Below are positions 1 to 8,660 of a stretch of 43,287 bases of DNA, one piece after another. The notes under the pieces are model-generated. The model was given only the letters and a program-made list of their open reading frames with translations, searched no databases and had not been told where the DNA came from. Source of the DNA: a virus; the IMG/VR virus record IMGVR_UViG_3300024518_000009, positions 1-43,287 of that record, one strand, 5' to 3'. The position numbers and the translations under genes are program-made. How positions within the stretch are numbered: position 1 is the first letter of the stretch; every line of letters starts with the position of its first letter.

Positions 1-127
1 CTATGACAATAGGAGTTAATATGGCAGAAGAAAAGAGTACACTCGAAAGATACCTTGCTGGAGAAATAGGGATTGACGAATTTGACCAGGCGACCAAGCT
101 GGCCATACTTGAGTTCGGTGTCGATCT
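1..127. repeat. Left copy of 127-bp terminal direct repeat
   Basis: Bases 1-127 are identical to 43161-43287. The sequence therefore closes on itself, giving a unique length of 43160 bp. The repeat covers the Shine-Dalgarno site and first codons of the first late gene, so the cut falls inside a gene. A repeat of exactly 127 bases is a common assembler overlap length. I infer a circular or permuted assembly rather than a true short terminal repeat. Confidence 0.95.
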
Positions 128-1019
128 TTTGGACCCTGTTGAGAATAGCGAGTTTGGTATCGACCCATTGGCAGATGCTGCTGGTGACCCAGAAAAGCTT
201 GCTGCCCTACAAGCGCAATTCGCAGATCAGGATGAATCAGCACCTAGAGAGATCACTAATTTAGATGAAATTCAAGAAGACCCAAATAGTTTGGAGAACG
301 CTACTCTAGGAGCTGGTGTCGCAGCTGCTGGGATTAATAACATTAGGAACAAGAATATACGCCCCAAGGATTCCAAAGTTGGGGATATTAGACCTGACTC
401 AGTTGAAGGTGACGAAGTTAGAGCGAATCAGGTAGTAGAAGAAGCTGCCCCAGAGCCAGAAAAGAAATCTACCAAACTAAAGAAAGCTAAGGCGAGAATC
501 AAGAAGCCTAAGGCTGATGACTTTTTCCCTTTCGTGGATGCAGCTGGTCAGGATATTGAAGATCAAATAAAGGCCAATGGTAAAGTTGCACCAAAAGGCT
601 CGCTACCATCAATTGAAAATTTTGAGCAGCGATCAAGACTGGATAAGTTACCCGCCCCTTCTGAGATAGCGTCAAGCAGAAGACTGCCCAATGTTGTAGA
701 AGGCGCTCTTAACCCTGGGATAATTCCAACTAAAGAACAGAGGATATTACTGGAAAACAAGAACCTTCTCAAAAGAGTGGACCAGATGCTTAAGGCTGGG
801 TCAAAAATGAAAGGGATACCTGGTGGCACTGCAAAACTGCTTCGTCGTTTTGTTCCGTGGAAATTTCTACTGGGAGCAGGAGTGGGAACAGCTGGTGCAT
901 TATATCTCTCAGGCAGAGGTGATGACGTAAAGGCGCAGAAAGAAAGAAAGGCTCTTGAGAAGCAAGAGAAAGATGCTAACAGTTTCGAAGCAATAAGAAA
1001 AAGACACGGGAGAAAGTAA
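21..1019 (+). CDS. Hypothetical charged protein with one membrane segment, first gene of late operon
   Basis: A 332-residue protein of unknown function. I start it at ATG 21 because AGGAG lies at 11-15; the in-frame ATG at 3 has no ribosome site. The N-terminal 100 residues are acidic. The middle is rich in Lys, Glu and Pro (low complexity). Near residues 282-300 a Gly/Ala-rich hydrophobic stretch (WKFLLGAGVGTAGALYL) could span a membrane, and the tail is highly charged. The stop overlaps the next start (TAATG). Being the first late gene just before the terminase genes suggests a virion or packaging-associated role, but no family is recognised. Confidence 0.85.
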   Translation: MAEEKSTLERYLAGEIGIDEFDQATKLAILEFGVDLLDPVENSEFGIDPLADAAGDPEKLAALQAQFADQDESAPREITNLDEIQEDPNSLENATLGAGVAAAGINNIRNKNIRPKDSKVGDIRPDSVEGDEVRANQVVEEAAPEPEKKSTKLKKAKARIKKPKADDFFPFVDAAGQDIEDQIKANGKVAPKGSLPSIENFEQRSRLDKLPAPSEIASSRRLPNVVEGALNPGIIPTKEQRILLENKNLLKRVDQMLKAGSKMKGIPGGTAKLLRRFVPWKFLLGAGVGTAGALYLSGRGDDVKAQKERKALEKQEKDANSFEAIRKRHGRK

Positions 1020-1351
1020 TGGCAGGATTTGAAGAAATGGCCCAAGCGCTACAGGGAGCAGATGCCCAGAGCGAACTTGACCAGTTGAAGATGACTAAGA
1101 GCAATATGAATAGCGCGATGGATATTGAGATTTCCAAGAAGGAGATCGAGGTTAACGCTGATAAGGCGGCCGAGAAGGAAGCTAAGCTCAACGAGAAGAT
1201 CGTCAAGGAACTACTCAAGGCGCAACAGGGCCAGCCAGTATCTGGACAGACTCAGGTTATTGATGACTTCATCCCTGAGCCTGAGGAAGGTGTCCCTGAT
1301 GCAGAGCTTCCTAATATTAGCCAGTTCCAAAACATAGATCAATTCGCATAA
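1019..1351 (+). CDS. Hypothetical coiled-coil protein
   Basis: A 110-residue protein. Its start overlaps the stop of the upstream gene by one base (TAATG), with a GGGAGAAAG ribosome site just upstream. Residues about 20-70 are Lys/Glu/Leu-rich with heptad-like spacing, predicting a helical coiled coil. The C-terminus is acidic and Pro-containing. Function unknown; translational coupling to the upstream gene suggests joint expression. Confidence 0.8.
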   Translation: MAGFEEMAQALQGADAQSELDQLKMTKSNMNSAMDIEISKKEIEVNADKAAEKEAKLNEKIVKELLKAQQGQPVSGQTQVIDDFIPEPEEGVPDAELPNISQFQNIDQFA

Positions 1352-1387
1352 TTTGACACAGACCAAGTATTAGATTAACCTAATGAC

Positions 1388-2056
1388 ATGGATGAATCAG
1401 AAACAAAAGCACTAGACAAGTCGTTCTTTACGGACGCACTGTACCGATCAATTCAAAGTATCCCAGATGGATACAGAGATATGTCTGAGGAAGAAGCCAG
1501 GAAGCTGGCCAAGCCCAACATGCTCTTGTATGAGTTAAAGCAATCATGGTGGACCGAGTACATCCATGCCCAGGAAACTGGGAACAAGATGCGTGTCTAC
1601 AAGATATACACAGGCGTCTGCCACAAAGACCACTTCTATAATCGTGTTATTAAAGACCCAAAAAGAATGGCCTGGTTAATCCAGCCGCTTGAGACTTATG
1701 AAGTTAAGGTCAGTGCGATGCTACAGAAGGCGCTAGAGCGTGTACCTGAAATGCTTGGCATGGAATTAACGAGCAAGAAATATAAGAAGGTTGATGGAGT
1801 CATGGAGAGCTGGGACGAGACTGACCCGAAAAAAATCATGGCCCTATTAGAGGTCGTTAAGCATTTGGACAACAGGGTCAAAGGATCGTTTATCCAGAAG
1901 CAGATCAATATCAATCAGCATCAGAAGACTACTGACAATGTTTCCAATGAGAGTTCGTCAGATATTGATAAGAGAATCAAAGAAATTGAACAACAGCTTT
2001 CAGGCGACAAGCCGAAGCTTATAGATACTGTGGAGGTAGAAGTTGTCGAGGGGTAA
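1388..2056 (+). CDS. Probable terminase small subunit
   Basis: A 222-residue protein two short genes upstream of the large terminase, the usual place for the small, DNA-recognising terminase subunit. The middle (about residues 95-175) is predicted helical and amphipathic. A Gln/Asn-rich segment follows, then a charged helical C-terminus that could form an oligomerisation coil. I see no strong Shine-Dalgarno site before ATG 1388, so the start is less certain. The call rests mainly on position and size; an HTH is not obvious by eye. Confidence 0.55.
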   Translation: MDESETKALDKSFFTDALYRSIQSIPDGYRDMSEEEARKLAKPNMLLYELKQSWWTEYIHAQETGNKMRVYKIYTGVCHKDHFYNRVIKDPKRMAWLIQPLETYEVKVSAMLQKALERVPEMLGMELTSKKYKKVDGVMESWDETDPKKIMALLEVVKHLDNRVKGSFIQKQININQHQKTTDNVSNESSSDIDKRIKEIEQQLSGDKPKLIDTVEVEVVEG

Positions 2057-2249
2057 GCTAATTAAACATTGGACAAAAATCAGAGACAATGCAGCAACAA
2101 GAGCATTAGAAACTGAGGATTTTATACGCAAGAATGATATGGGTAATGGGCGTTTGGATGTGCAGATAAGAAACCTATCTGTTAATTTATCCCTTAGAGA
2201 TATGGCCCAGTCTAAGCTTAACAAGTTCGAGAACGGTATCTATCAATAG
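2043..2249 (+). CDS. Small basic hypothetical protein (TTG start)
   Basis: A 68-residue protein. It starts at TTG 2043 inside the end of the upstream gene (14-base overlap). A good GGAGGT ribosome site stands 6-7 bases before it, which decides this start. It is rich in Arg, Lys and Asn and predicted helical. It lies between the terminase genes, so a packaging role is possible, but nothing in the sequence proves it. Confidence 0.75.
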   Translation: MSRGKLIKHWTKIRDNAATRALETEDFIRKNDMGNGRLDVQIRNLSVNLSLRDMAQSKLNKFENGIYQ

Positions 2250-2257
2250 GAGAAGAC

Positions 2258-2554
2258 ATGGCAGAATATGAAGATGAAAAGCCGGAAGAGAAGCCGGAAG
2301 AGAAAGTAGAAGATAAGAAGAATCTAAATATGGACGACCTGAAAAGAATGTCCAACGGTAACGAAACTAAAGGTGACCATGTGCATGAGTTGTCGAACCA
2401 GACATTAACTGGTGGAGCAATACCAGCACTAACGAGAGAAGGTCATCACTTTCACTTCTTTGGAGAAGACGGCAAGGCCAGGACTCAGGATGCTGAGGAT
2501 GGTGGCGATCATAGCCATGACTCAGACCTAGGGGAGACTGGTGGCCCTAGATAA
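2258..2554 (+). CDS. Acidic His-rich protein with three HxH-type motifs
   Basis: A 98-residue protein with an AGGAG site before ATG 2258. The N-terminus carries a repeated Lys-Pro-Glu-Glu segment. The C-terminal half contains three histidine clusters of the form HVH, HHFH and HSH, separated by roughly 20-30 residues and set in Gly/Asp-rich loops. Such HxH clusters bind metal ions in some trimeric phage fibre and spike proteins. Its stop lies 14 bases inside the large terminase gene. Function unknown. Confidence 0.8.
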   Translation: MAEYEDEKPEEKPEEKVEDKKNLNMDDLKRMSNGNETKGDHVHELSNQTLTGGAIPALTREGHHFHFFGEDGKARTQDAEDGGDHSHDSDLGETGGPR

Positions 2555-4115
2555 TACTCTAAAACTTAAACGAGAGAAGCTTAGGTTATATGAGGAAAAG
2601 CTAGAGAGGATGCAATGCCTCCCGCATTTGTATGCCTTCAAGAAGTATAAGTGGCAAGCTGATTACTGCAAGGCTCGCATGAAGTACAAGCGCATGATTT
2701 GTGCTGCCAATCAGATCGGAAAGTCCTCTATACAGATATGTGACAGGATTGATATCGCGACAGACTCAAGCGCATGGCCTGAGCTATGGCCTAAGCAGTT
2801 TGAGTTCCAACCAAAAACAAGACCGTACAGCTGGTATCTTTATCCCAACCAGGACACAGTGATGTCTGAGTTCAAGGAAAAGTGGGAACCATACTATCTG
2901 CCTCGCGGTAAATTCAAAGAGCATCCAGTGTTCGGCTGGAAAGAGACTATTGTTAATAAAGTGCTTAAGTATATCGAGTTCAATTCTGGGTATAAAATCT
3001 ACTTCAAGACATACAACCAGAACGTGATGGACTTGCAGTCAGGAACGGTCTTCGCAATAGACTGTGACGAAGAGCTGCCTGAGCATTTGCTTCCAGAGCT
3101 TGAAGCCAGGCTGTTTGCTAGTGATGGCCAAATGTCTATGGTGTTCACTGCAACATTAGGGCAGGAGATATGGCGTCAAACCATAGAGGGCACAGGTGTT
3201 GAAGAGAAGTTCCCAGAAGCTTTCAAGAGACAGGTCAGCATGTATGACTGTTTGGAGTATGAGGATGGCTCACCTACGCCGTGGACCAAGGCTCGCATAC
3301 AAAGAATAGAGAGATCATGTAAAGATAAGAACGAGAGAGACAGGAGGGTCTATGGACGCTTTGTTTTGGATAGCGGCCTCAAGTATCCTGGCTTCGATAG
3401 GGAGCGCAATTATAAGCCTTATCCTAAAGGACCAGATGGAAGTTACTATAAAGGCGTACCGAAGGGATGGACGTGTTACGGCTCTATTGATCTTGGGAGT
3501 GGTGGAGAAGATAATCATCCTACCGCTATGGGTCTACTTACTGCATCTCCTGATTTTGATAAACTTAGACTTATTAGAGTCAAGCGGCTTGATAAGATAG
3601 AGACGACCCATGGTGACTCATATAAGTTCTACCGTAGATTCAGAGGCAAGACAAAACTGGTATCACAGTGCTATGATCATGCAGCCAAGGACTTTGGAAC
3701 AATCACAACGAGGGCTGGTGACTACTTTGAGAAAGCGAAAAAGGACCATGAAATCGGTGAAGAGGCGCTCGACACTCTGCTCAAGAGTGGAACACTCGTC
3801 ATATATTATGACCCTGAGGATGATGACGGAGAAGCTCTCAAGCTCGCTAGGGAATTTGAGACGCTCAAGACGAGTACCCCGAAGACAAAAGCTAAAGACG
3901 ACTTAATAGATATGGCGCGCTATAATATTATGCAAGTCCCTGTTGACTGGGAGAAGGTATTGTTAGGCATGCCTGAGCAAAAACAATTAGAGAAACCTGC
4001 GGAAGGTACTGCAGAAAAGGAGAGGCCCCGTGACTACTGGAAGACAGAAGAAGACCGCCAAGAAATCGAAGGCGATATCGAGTCCGAGTTCGAGGAATGG
4101 AATGAGCTGTACTGA
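2541..4115 (+). CDS. terL: Terminase large subunit (packaging ATPase and nuclease)
   Basis: A 524-residue motor that pumps DNA into the procapsid and cuts the concatemer. The GTG start at 2541 is preceded by a GGGGAGA site. The N-terminal ATPase shows a Walker A-like loop AANQIGKSS (residues 55-63), a Walker B strand FAIDCDEE (171-178) and a coupling motif TATLG (203-207). The C-terminal RNase H-like nuclease shows Asp317 (SIDLG), Asp379 (YDHAAKDFG) and the Asp453/454/457 cluster (KDDLIDMA), a metal-binding acidic triad. The length is normal for the family. It overlaps both neighbours and is followed by the portal gene after one small ORF. Confidence 0.95.
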   Translation: MALDNTLKLKREKLRLYEEKLERMQCLPHLYAFKKYKWQADYCKARMKYKRMICAANQIGKSSIQICDRIDIATDSSAWPELWPKQFEFQPKTRPYSWYLYPNQDTVMSEFKEKWEPYYLPRGKFKEHPVFGWKETIVNKVLKYIEFNSGYKIYFKTYNQNVMDLQSGTVFAIDCDEELPEHLLPELEARLFASDGQMSMVFTATLGQEIWRQTIEGTGVEEKFPEAFKRQVSMYDCLEYEDGSPTPWTKARIQRIERSCKDKNERDRRVYGRFVLDSGLKYPGFDRERNYKPYPKGPDGSYYKGVPKGWTCYGSIDLGSGGEDNHPTAMGLLTASPDFDKLRLIRVKRLDKIETTHGDSYKFYRRFRGKTKLVSQCYDHAAKDFGTITTRAGDYFEKAKKDHEIGEEALDTLLKSGTLVIYYDPEDDDGEALKLAREFETLKTSTPKTKAKDDLIDMARYNIMQVPVDWEKVLLGMPEQKQLEKPAEGTAEKERPRDYWKTEEDRQEIEGDIESEFEEWNELY

Positions 4116-4365
4116 TATCTGCAGCATTATCAAACAATGCGGCGAATCGGGCGTGACTGAGCTTAAATATGCAGGATTTCACGCTTTATTCGGGGATAAG
4201 GTTGAATTGTACGAAGAAAAACCCATATTACCTATTGCATTGCAAGATGAAGTAGTAAACAATGAAGTCATGGACATAGATTCCGAGGATTACAATCCAT
4301 TGGAAGATGATCAGCTGTTAAACGACCCTGAGGCTTTTGAAGAAAGTCATTTGAGAGAAGAGTAA
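4102..4365 (+). CDS. Small acidic hypothetical protein between terL and portal
   Basis: An 87-residue protein. I choose ATG 4102 rather than an upstream in-frame ATG (4030) because GAGGA lies just before it and the overlap with terL is then a normal 14 bases. The N-terminal half has two Cys; the C-terminal half is strongly acidic (Asp/Glu). The stop codon directly abuts the portal start. No family recognised. Confidence 0.75.
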   Translation: MSCTDICSIIKQCGESGVTELKYAGFHALFGDKVELYEEKPILPIALQDEVVNNEVMDIDSEDYNPLEDDQLLNDPEAFEESHLREE

Positions 4366-6420
4366 ATGCCTGATTTTACATTACAGAAACTCAAGAAAAT
4401 GTACGAACAAGGTAAGCAATGCGACAGTAAGATTTTTGCTGAGCAGCGAACCAATGTATTACTCCGCAGTGGGCAGCACTATAACAAAAAATCCTCCCCT
4501 GCTGGTAACTACAGGAGTAAGGATGAAAAGAAATCTAGTCAAAAGATTCGTATCACCAAGAATCATATACATAGAATTACTAATATTTATTCTGATAATA
4601 TCCTGTCTGGCAATCCAGACGTTGTTGCTCATCCATATAATGAGGCTGAGTTAAGCGATAGAAAGTCTGCAGAGATGCACCAAGCTGTTGTTGACAATGT
4701 TCAAGACTCAAACAGATGGAAGAAGAAGAGACTCAAACATGTCAATGATTTCGTTGTATTGGGCGAGACTTTTGCTAAGGTCACGTTTGATTACGACAAC
4801 GGACCCGTGACTGGGACTAATGAAGAGACTGGTGCGCCGACTCGCTTAGGCGAGGTTATCATAGACAGGGTGTTTGGTTTTGATATCAAGCGCGACCCAC
4901 AAGCCAGAGACTTCTCTGAGGCCAGATGGTTGATTCAAGAGAGCATGGTTGACAAGGAAGAGTTCGAGGCCCTCATAAAAGCAATCAGACCGAAGGATAT
5001 TGACAAGATATCTCCTGGTTCAAAGAACGTAACAAGAATCTTTGACACCAATACTGGTGGCTACAAGAATGTTAAAGACCAATATTTTATTCGCGAACTA
5101 TACGTCCGGCCTAGTCATACAGTACCGCATGGGTTCTATGTTCTATTTACCGACGAATTAAAAGTTATTGAGCAAGAGCTTCCTTTTGGTATATGGCCAT
5201 GGGCTTATGCTGGTTTTGACGAGCAGACCACATCAGCTCGCGCAAGCTCTATTATTAGAGTGTGTCGCCCGTATCAGGTTGAGATAAATCGGTCTAGTTC
5301 TAAAATGGCCGAACATCAGATTACGCTAGGTGATGACAAAGTATTTATTCAAAGCGGGACCAAGATAAGCAGTGGTGGGAATATGGCTGGCGTTAGGGCT
5401 ATTAAAGTCAATGGACCGCCTCCGACTGTTCAGCCTGGAAGATCGGGCGCTCAGTATCTTGACTACGGTATCCAGCAGATCAAGGAAATGTACGAGGCCT
5501 GCAACCTGTCATTTATAATGGACGACAAGCAAACGCAGGGCGACCCTTATGCTTTGTTATTTAAGTCCATGAACGATAAGAAAAGATTCGCTAAGTATGC
5601 AGATAAGTATAACCAGTTCGAAGTGGATGTCTTTGGCATCGCAATGGAAGTGGCTAAGAAGTATTTGACTCCTGAACATATCATTAAGATTAATGGTCGC
5701 GAGGAAATGGTTAACGTGCCAGAGTTCCAAAGAACGGACAATACTGGTTTTGAATTTAAATTGATAGCTCAGTCTGGAGATATCGAAGAGAAGTTCGGGA
5801 AGGTTTTGGCCATTACCCAGACGCTCCAGTACGCTGGCTCTTCGTTGCAACCAGACCAATTGGGCAATCTTATAAAGCAGCTACCATACGGTAACCAGAA
5901 AGCTGCGTTCTCAACTCTTACAGTTGACCAGGATAACATTGAAAACGATATCTTGGCACTGGACCGTGGAGAAAAAAGGCCAGCGGGCTTCAACGACAAC
6001 CATGAGTTTGTTATGAAGGGGCTGGACCACCGTATGAAAAAGGGAGACTTTAGGTTTCTCGATGAACAGATACAAGGTAATTATTTTGAGAAACTCAAAC
6101 AGCACCAAATGCAGTTTGCAGCACAACAAGAAATTGCTCGACGAGCGCAGCTAGGACTCATCCCGTCAGGTGGGTTTTTGACAACCATCAATGCCAGTTG
6201 GTTAAATCCTGCGACTCAGAGAGTAGAAAGAATAAAGGTGCCATCGGACGCAATCCAATGGCTCGTTAGCAAGTTGAATGAACAGGGGACTTTTTCCACT
6301 TCGTTAGATGCTCTGCCACCGCAATCGCAGCAAGCCATTAACGCAAGCTTAGCTCCTAAAGATGATGTACAGTCCCTACCGCAAATAGGGCAATCCGATA
6401 ATAGAGCCGCAAGCTCATAA
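4366..6420 (+). CDS. Portal protein
   Basis: A 684-residue protein that should form the dodecameric portal ring, the DNA channel at one capsid vertex and the docking site for the terminase. The evidence is position (terminase, portal, scaffold, capsid order), length typical of podovirus portals (P22-type are about 700 residues), and a mixed alpha/beta N-terminal body followed by a long helical, Gln-rich C-terminal region (about residues 540-684), as in barrel-bearing portals. ATG follows the upstream TAA directly, with a GAGAGAAGAG site. The family assignment is by pattern and context, not by alignment. Confidence 0.88.
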   Translation: MPDFTLQKLKKMYEQGKQCDSKIFAEQRTNVLLRSGQHYNKKSSPAGNYRSKDEKKSSQKIRITKNHIHRITNIYSDNILSGNPDVVAHPYNEAELSDRKSAEMHQAVVDNVQDSNRWKKKRLKHVNDFVVLGETFAKVTFDYDNGPVTGTNEETGAPTRLGEVIIDRVFGFDIKRDPQARDFSEARWLIQESMVDKEEFEALIKAIRPKDIDKISPGSKNVTRIFDTNTGGYKNVKDQYFIRELYVRPSHTVPHGFYVLFTDELKVIEQELPFGIWPWAYAGFDEQTTSARASSIIRVCRPYQVEINRSSSKMAEHQITLGDDKVFIQSGTKISSGGNMAGVRAIKVNGPPPTVQPGRSGAQYLDYGIQQIKEMYEACNLSFIMDDKQTQGDPYALLFKSMNDKKRFAKYADKYNQFEVDVFGIAMEVAKKYLTPEHIIKINGREEMVNVPEFQRTDNTGFEFKLIAQSGDIEEKFGKVLAITQTLQYAGSSLQPDQLGNLIKQLPYGNQKAAFSTLTVDQDNIENDILALDRGEKRPAGFNDNHEFVMKGLDHRMKKGDFRFLDEQIQGNYFEKLKQHQMQFAAQQEIARRAQLGLIPSGGFLTTINASWLNPATQRVERIKVPSDAIQWLVSKLNEQGTFSTSLDALPPQSQQAINASLAPKDDVQSLPQIGQSDNRAASS

Positions 6421-6432
6421 CTAGGAGATTAC

Positions 6433-7323
6433 ATGTCGGAGCATGTTGAAGAAGGGGACTTAACCCCAGAAGAGCCAGTGATTGAAAACGCTGAGCTTAG
6501 TCCAGAAGACACGGAAGAGTATACGCCAAACTATTCCTACAACTTCAAGGACGAAGAAAGAAGTTTTGATGACCGCCTGCATGGTGCCATTAAAACAAAA
6601 GAGGATGAAGACTACATTCGCGATCTTATTACAAGGTCAGAAGGATTAGACGACATCAAAGCTGATCGTGATAAGTGGAAAACTGACCACGGTCAAGTCC
6701 ATGAGCAAGCCGGACTACTTTCAAAGGGATACCAAAACATGGTTGACTGGAGAGAGAAGGGCGAACTTGATAAGCTTTTTACAGCTTTTAAATTGGACGA
6801 CCAGGCCATCATAGACTACGCCCTTAGAAGAGCTGAGTTCTACGAGAAGTCTGAGGAAGAACAGGCGAAGATCAACGCAGACAAGTCCACAGCGGATGAA
6901 GTCGCAGCCCTCAGAGCTGAGGTTGCTGGGTTTAAAACCGAAAGGGGACAAGCCAGTGTTCAGCAAGAGATCGCAAGTGTTGATGTTCTAGTTGCTTCCG
7001 AAGAGCATAAACCTGTCTTTGATGCACTAGTATCAAAAGGGATAGTCACAAATGCCCGTGACGTAACCGAAATGGTTATTGAATATGGCATGGGAGTATT
7101 CCAAAGGACGGGCAAGGAGCCTTCAATTGACCAAGCCGTGAATCAAGTAATGGCCAGGTATCAAGGGTTAGTTCCTGCTGCAGACCTTGGCGAAGGCAAT
7201 GGTGCCCCAGCCGAAGGAAAGCCCACTCTCCCCAGACTAAATGGTGGTGGTGGCAAACCTGTGTCTAGACCAATCGGAAGCCTTCAACAGCTTAAAGATT
7301 TGGCAGCACAGATAGAAACCTAA
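6433..7323 (+). CDS. Probable capsid scaffolding protein
   Basis: A 296-residue acidic, helix-rich protein directly between portal and major capsid genes, the classic scaffold position. The first 45 residues are Glu/Pro-rich. Residues about 55-190 are charged with coiled-coil character. The last 40 are Gly-rich then basic/helical, like the capsid-binding tail of scaffold proteins. A clear TAGGAG site lies 7 bases before ATG 6433. No protease motif is seen, so it is more likely a plain scaffold than a protease fusion. Confidence 0.8.
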   Translation: MSEHVEEGDLTPEEPVIENAELSPEDTEEYTPNYSYNFKDEERSFDDRLHGAIKTKEDEDYIRDLITRSEGLDDIKADRDKWKTDHGQVHEQAGLLSKGYQNMVDWREKGELDKLFTAFKLDDQAIIDYALRRAEFYEKSEEEQAKINADKSTADEVAALRAEVAGFKTERGQASVQQEIASVDVLVASEEHKPVFDALVSKGIVTNARDVTEMVIEYGMGVFQRTGKEPSIDQAVNQVMARYQGLVPAADLGEGNGAPAEGKPTLPRLNGGGGKPVSRPIGSLQQLKDLAAQIET

Positions 7324-7337
7324 TATAGGAGTATATT

Positions 7338-8621
7338 ATGTCAACGACTGAATCGTTTAATAACATGCTCAAGAAGTATATGCCTTACTCTCTTTTATTT
7401 GAAGAGCTTGTAAAGCGTGACTATTTCTTGACAAAAGTAGAGAAGGACCAAAAGTGGAAGGGCGGCGAAATGCAAGTTCCTTTCCGTGGTGGTAAAGCAT
7501 CTTCTTTCTCACAAGGGTCACTAACGGCCGAAGCTGATGTCACTGAGACATCCCACGTTCTTGGAACTGTACCTGGATATAAAGAAATCTGGGGCACTAT
7601 GGTCTTCCATCAAAAAGACTTGGACCAACATGACAGCATGGAGCAGTCTTTTATTAAGATTCTCCCTGACCAGTTGGAAGAGTTTATTGATGACATGAAG
7701 GACATTGTTTCTACGTCTTTACTTAATGGTCAGTCTATCGACCCATTAACTATTGGTGGAGCAGGGGAAGACTTGGTCAACGGGGTTGTTGTAGTTAAAC
7801 GACCTGCCCGTCTTCAAATTGGACAGTACCTTGAATTTGGTACAGAAGGTCCAGCTGCTGTCGCTAAAGGTTCTGGTTATATTAGCCAGATCGTTGTGGA
7901 CACTAAGCTTGTCACTATCGTGACCAACAAGGATTTAACTGGCCCTGTGGTCGATTTATCTGCTACAGGTGCAAACCTTATCGCAGGTGACAAGGCTTAT
8001 ATCCGTGGTGCTATTGATGACGCCAATACTTTCACAGCGCTACCTGATCAGCTTTTATCAGCTGCTAACGGTGGGTCTGCTGCATTGTTTGGTCAAACCA
8101 AGCTAGCATTTCCTCACCTACAAGCGCAGAACTTTGATGGGTCAACCATCACTGCGGCCAACTTGCTACAAAAGATTTTCGAGTTCCAGAATGAGACTCG
8201 TCAACTTGGTAAAGGTTCGCCTACTGATGCTGTTATGTCTTACAAGAACCTTGCATCAGCCATGCAATCTCTTGAAGGGCCTGCATCTGCTGTGTCTCAA
8301 GGTCGTCAATTCTCAGCCACTGATACCCGCGCAAGCGTTTTTGGTTGGACCGAGATTGATATCGTAGGGGTTCGCGGTAAGCTGACTATCGTTGGTGTCC
8401 ATGAAATGGATGACGATAAGATTCTTATCATGGATTGGAGAGCATTAAAACTGCACTCTAACGGTTTCTTTGAGAGACGTGAGTCTCCCAATTCAGGGAA
8501 TCAGTTCTACGAAGTTCGTGCCACTAGTGGGTATCAATACTTTGTGGATACTCGCTTCTATGGAGAGCTTGTAGTTAGCAAGCCATCTATGTGCGGTATC
8601 ATCCATACCATTAATTACTAA
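7338..8621 (+). CDS. Major capsid protein
   Basis: A 427-residue protein with a strong ribosome site (ATAGGAG) right after the scaffold gene. It is followed immediately by a hairpin terminator, a common layout for the most abundant virion protein. The N-terminal helical stretch and the alternating beta-rich body fit an HK97-fold coat protein, but I identify it from order, size and codon-dense composition rather than a motif. It forms the icosahedral shell around the DNA. Confidence 0.88.
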   Translation: MSTTESFNNMLKKYMPYSLLFEELVKRDYFLTKVEKDQKWKGGEMQVPFRGGKASSFSQGSLTAEADVTETSHVLGTVPGYKEIWGTMVFHQKDLDQHDSMEQSFIKILPDQLEEFIDDMKDIVSTSLLNGQSIDPLTIGGAGEDLVNGVVVVKRPARLQIGQYLEFGTEGPAAVAKGSGYISQIVVDTKLVTIVTNKDLTGPVVDLSATGANLIAGDKAYIRGAIDDANTFTALPDQLLSAANGGSAALFGQTKLAFPHLQAQNFDGSTITAANLLQKIFEFQNETRQLGKGSPTDAVMSYKNLASAMQSLEGPASAVSQGRQFSATDTRASVFGWTEIDIVGVRGKLTIVGVHEMDDDKILIMDWRALKLHSNGFFERRESPNSGNQFYEVRATSGYQYFVDTRFYGELVVSKPSMCGIIHTINY

Positions 8622-8630
8622 TACTAATTA

Positions 8631-8660
8631 GGAGAGGGGGTCTTCGGACCCTCTTTTTTT
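8631..8660 (+). terminator. Rho-independent terminator after major capsid gene
   Basis: A GC-rich stem (8634-8642 with 8647-8655; core GGGGGTC/GACCCTC with one G-T wobble) closes a TTCG tetraloop. A run of Ts (8654-8660) follows. It starts 10 bases after the capsid stop. The T-run ends exactly at the ATG of the next gene (8661), so terminator and downstream start region are fused. It probably lowers transcription past the capsid gene. Confidence 0.9.

Noticed and set aside
563-1045. Minus-strand ORF of 160 codons
   Set aside because: Antisense to the first late gene, Ser/Phe/Leu-rich shadow composition, and no coupling to any neighbour.
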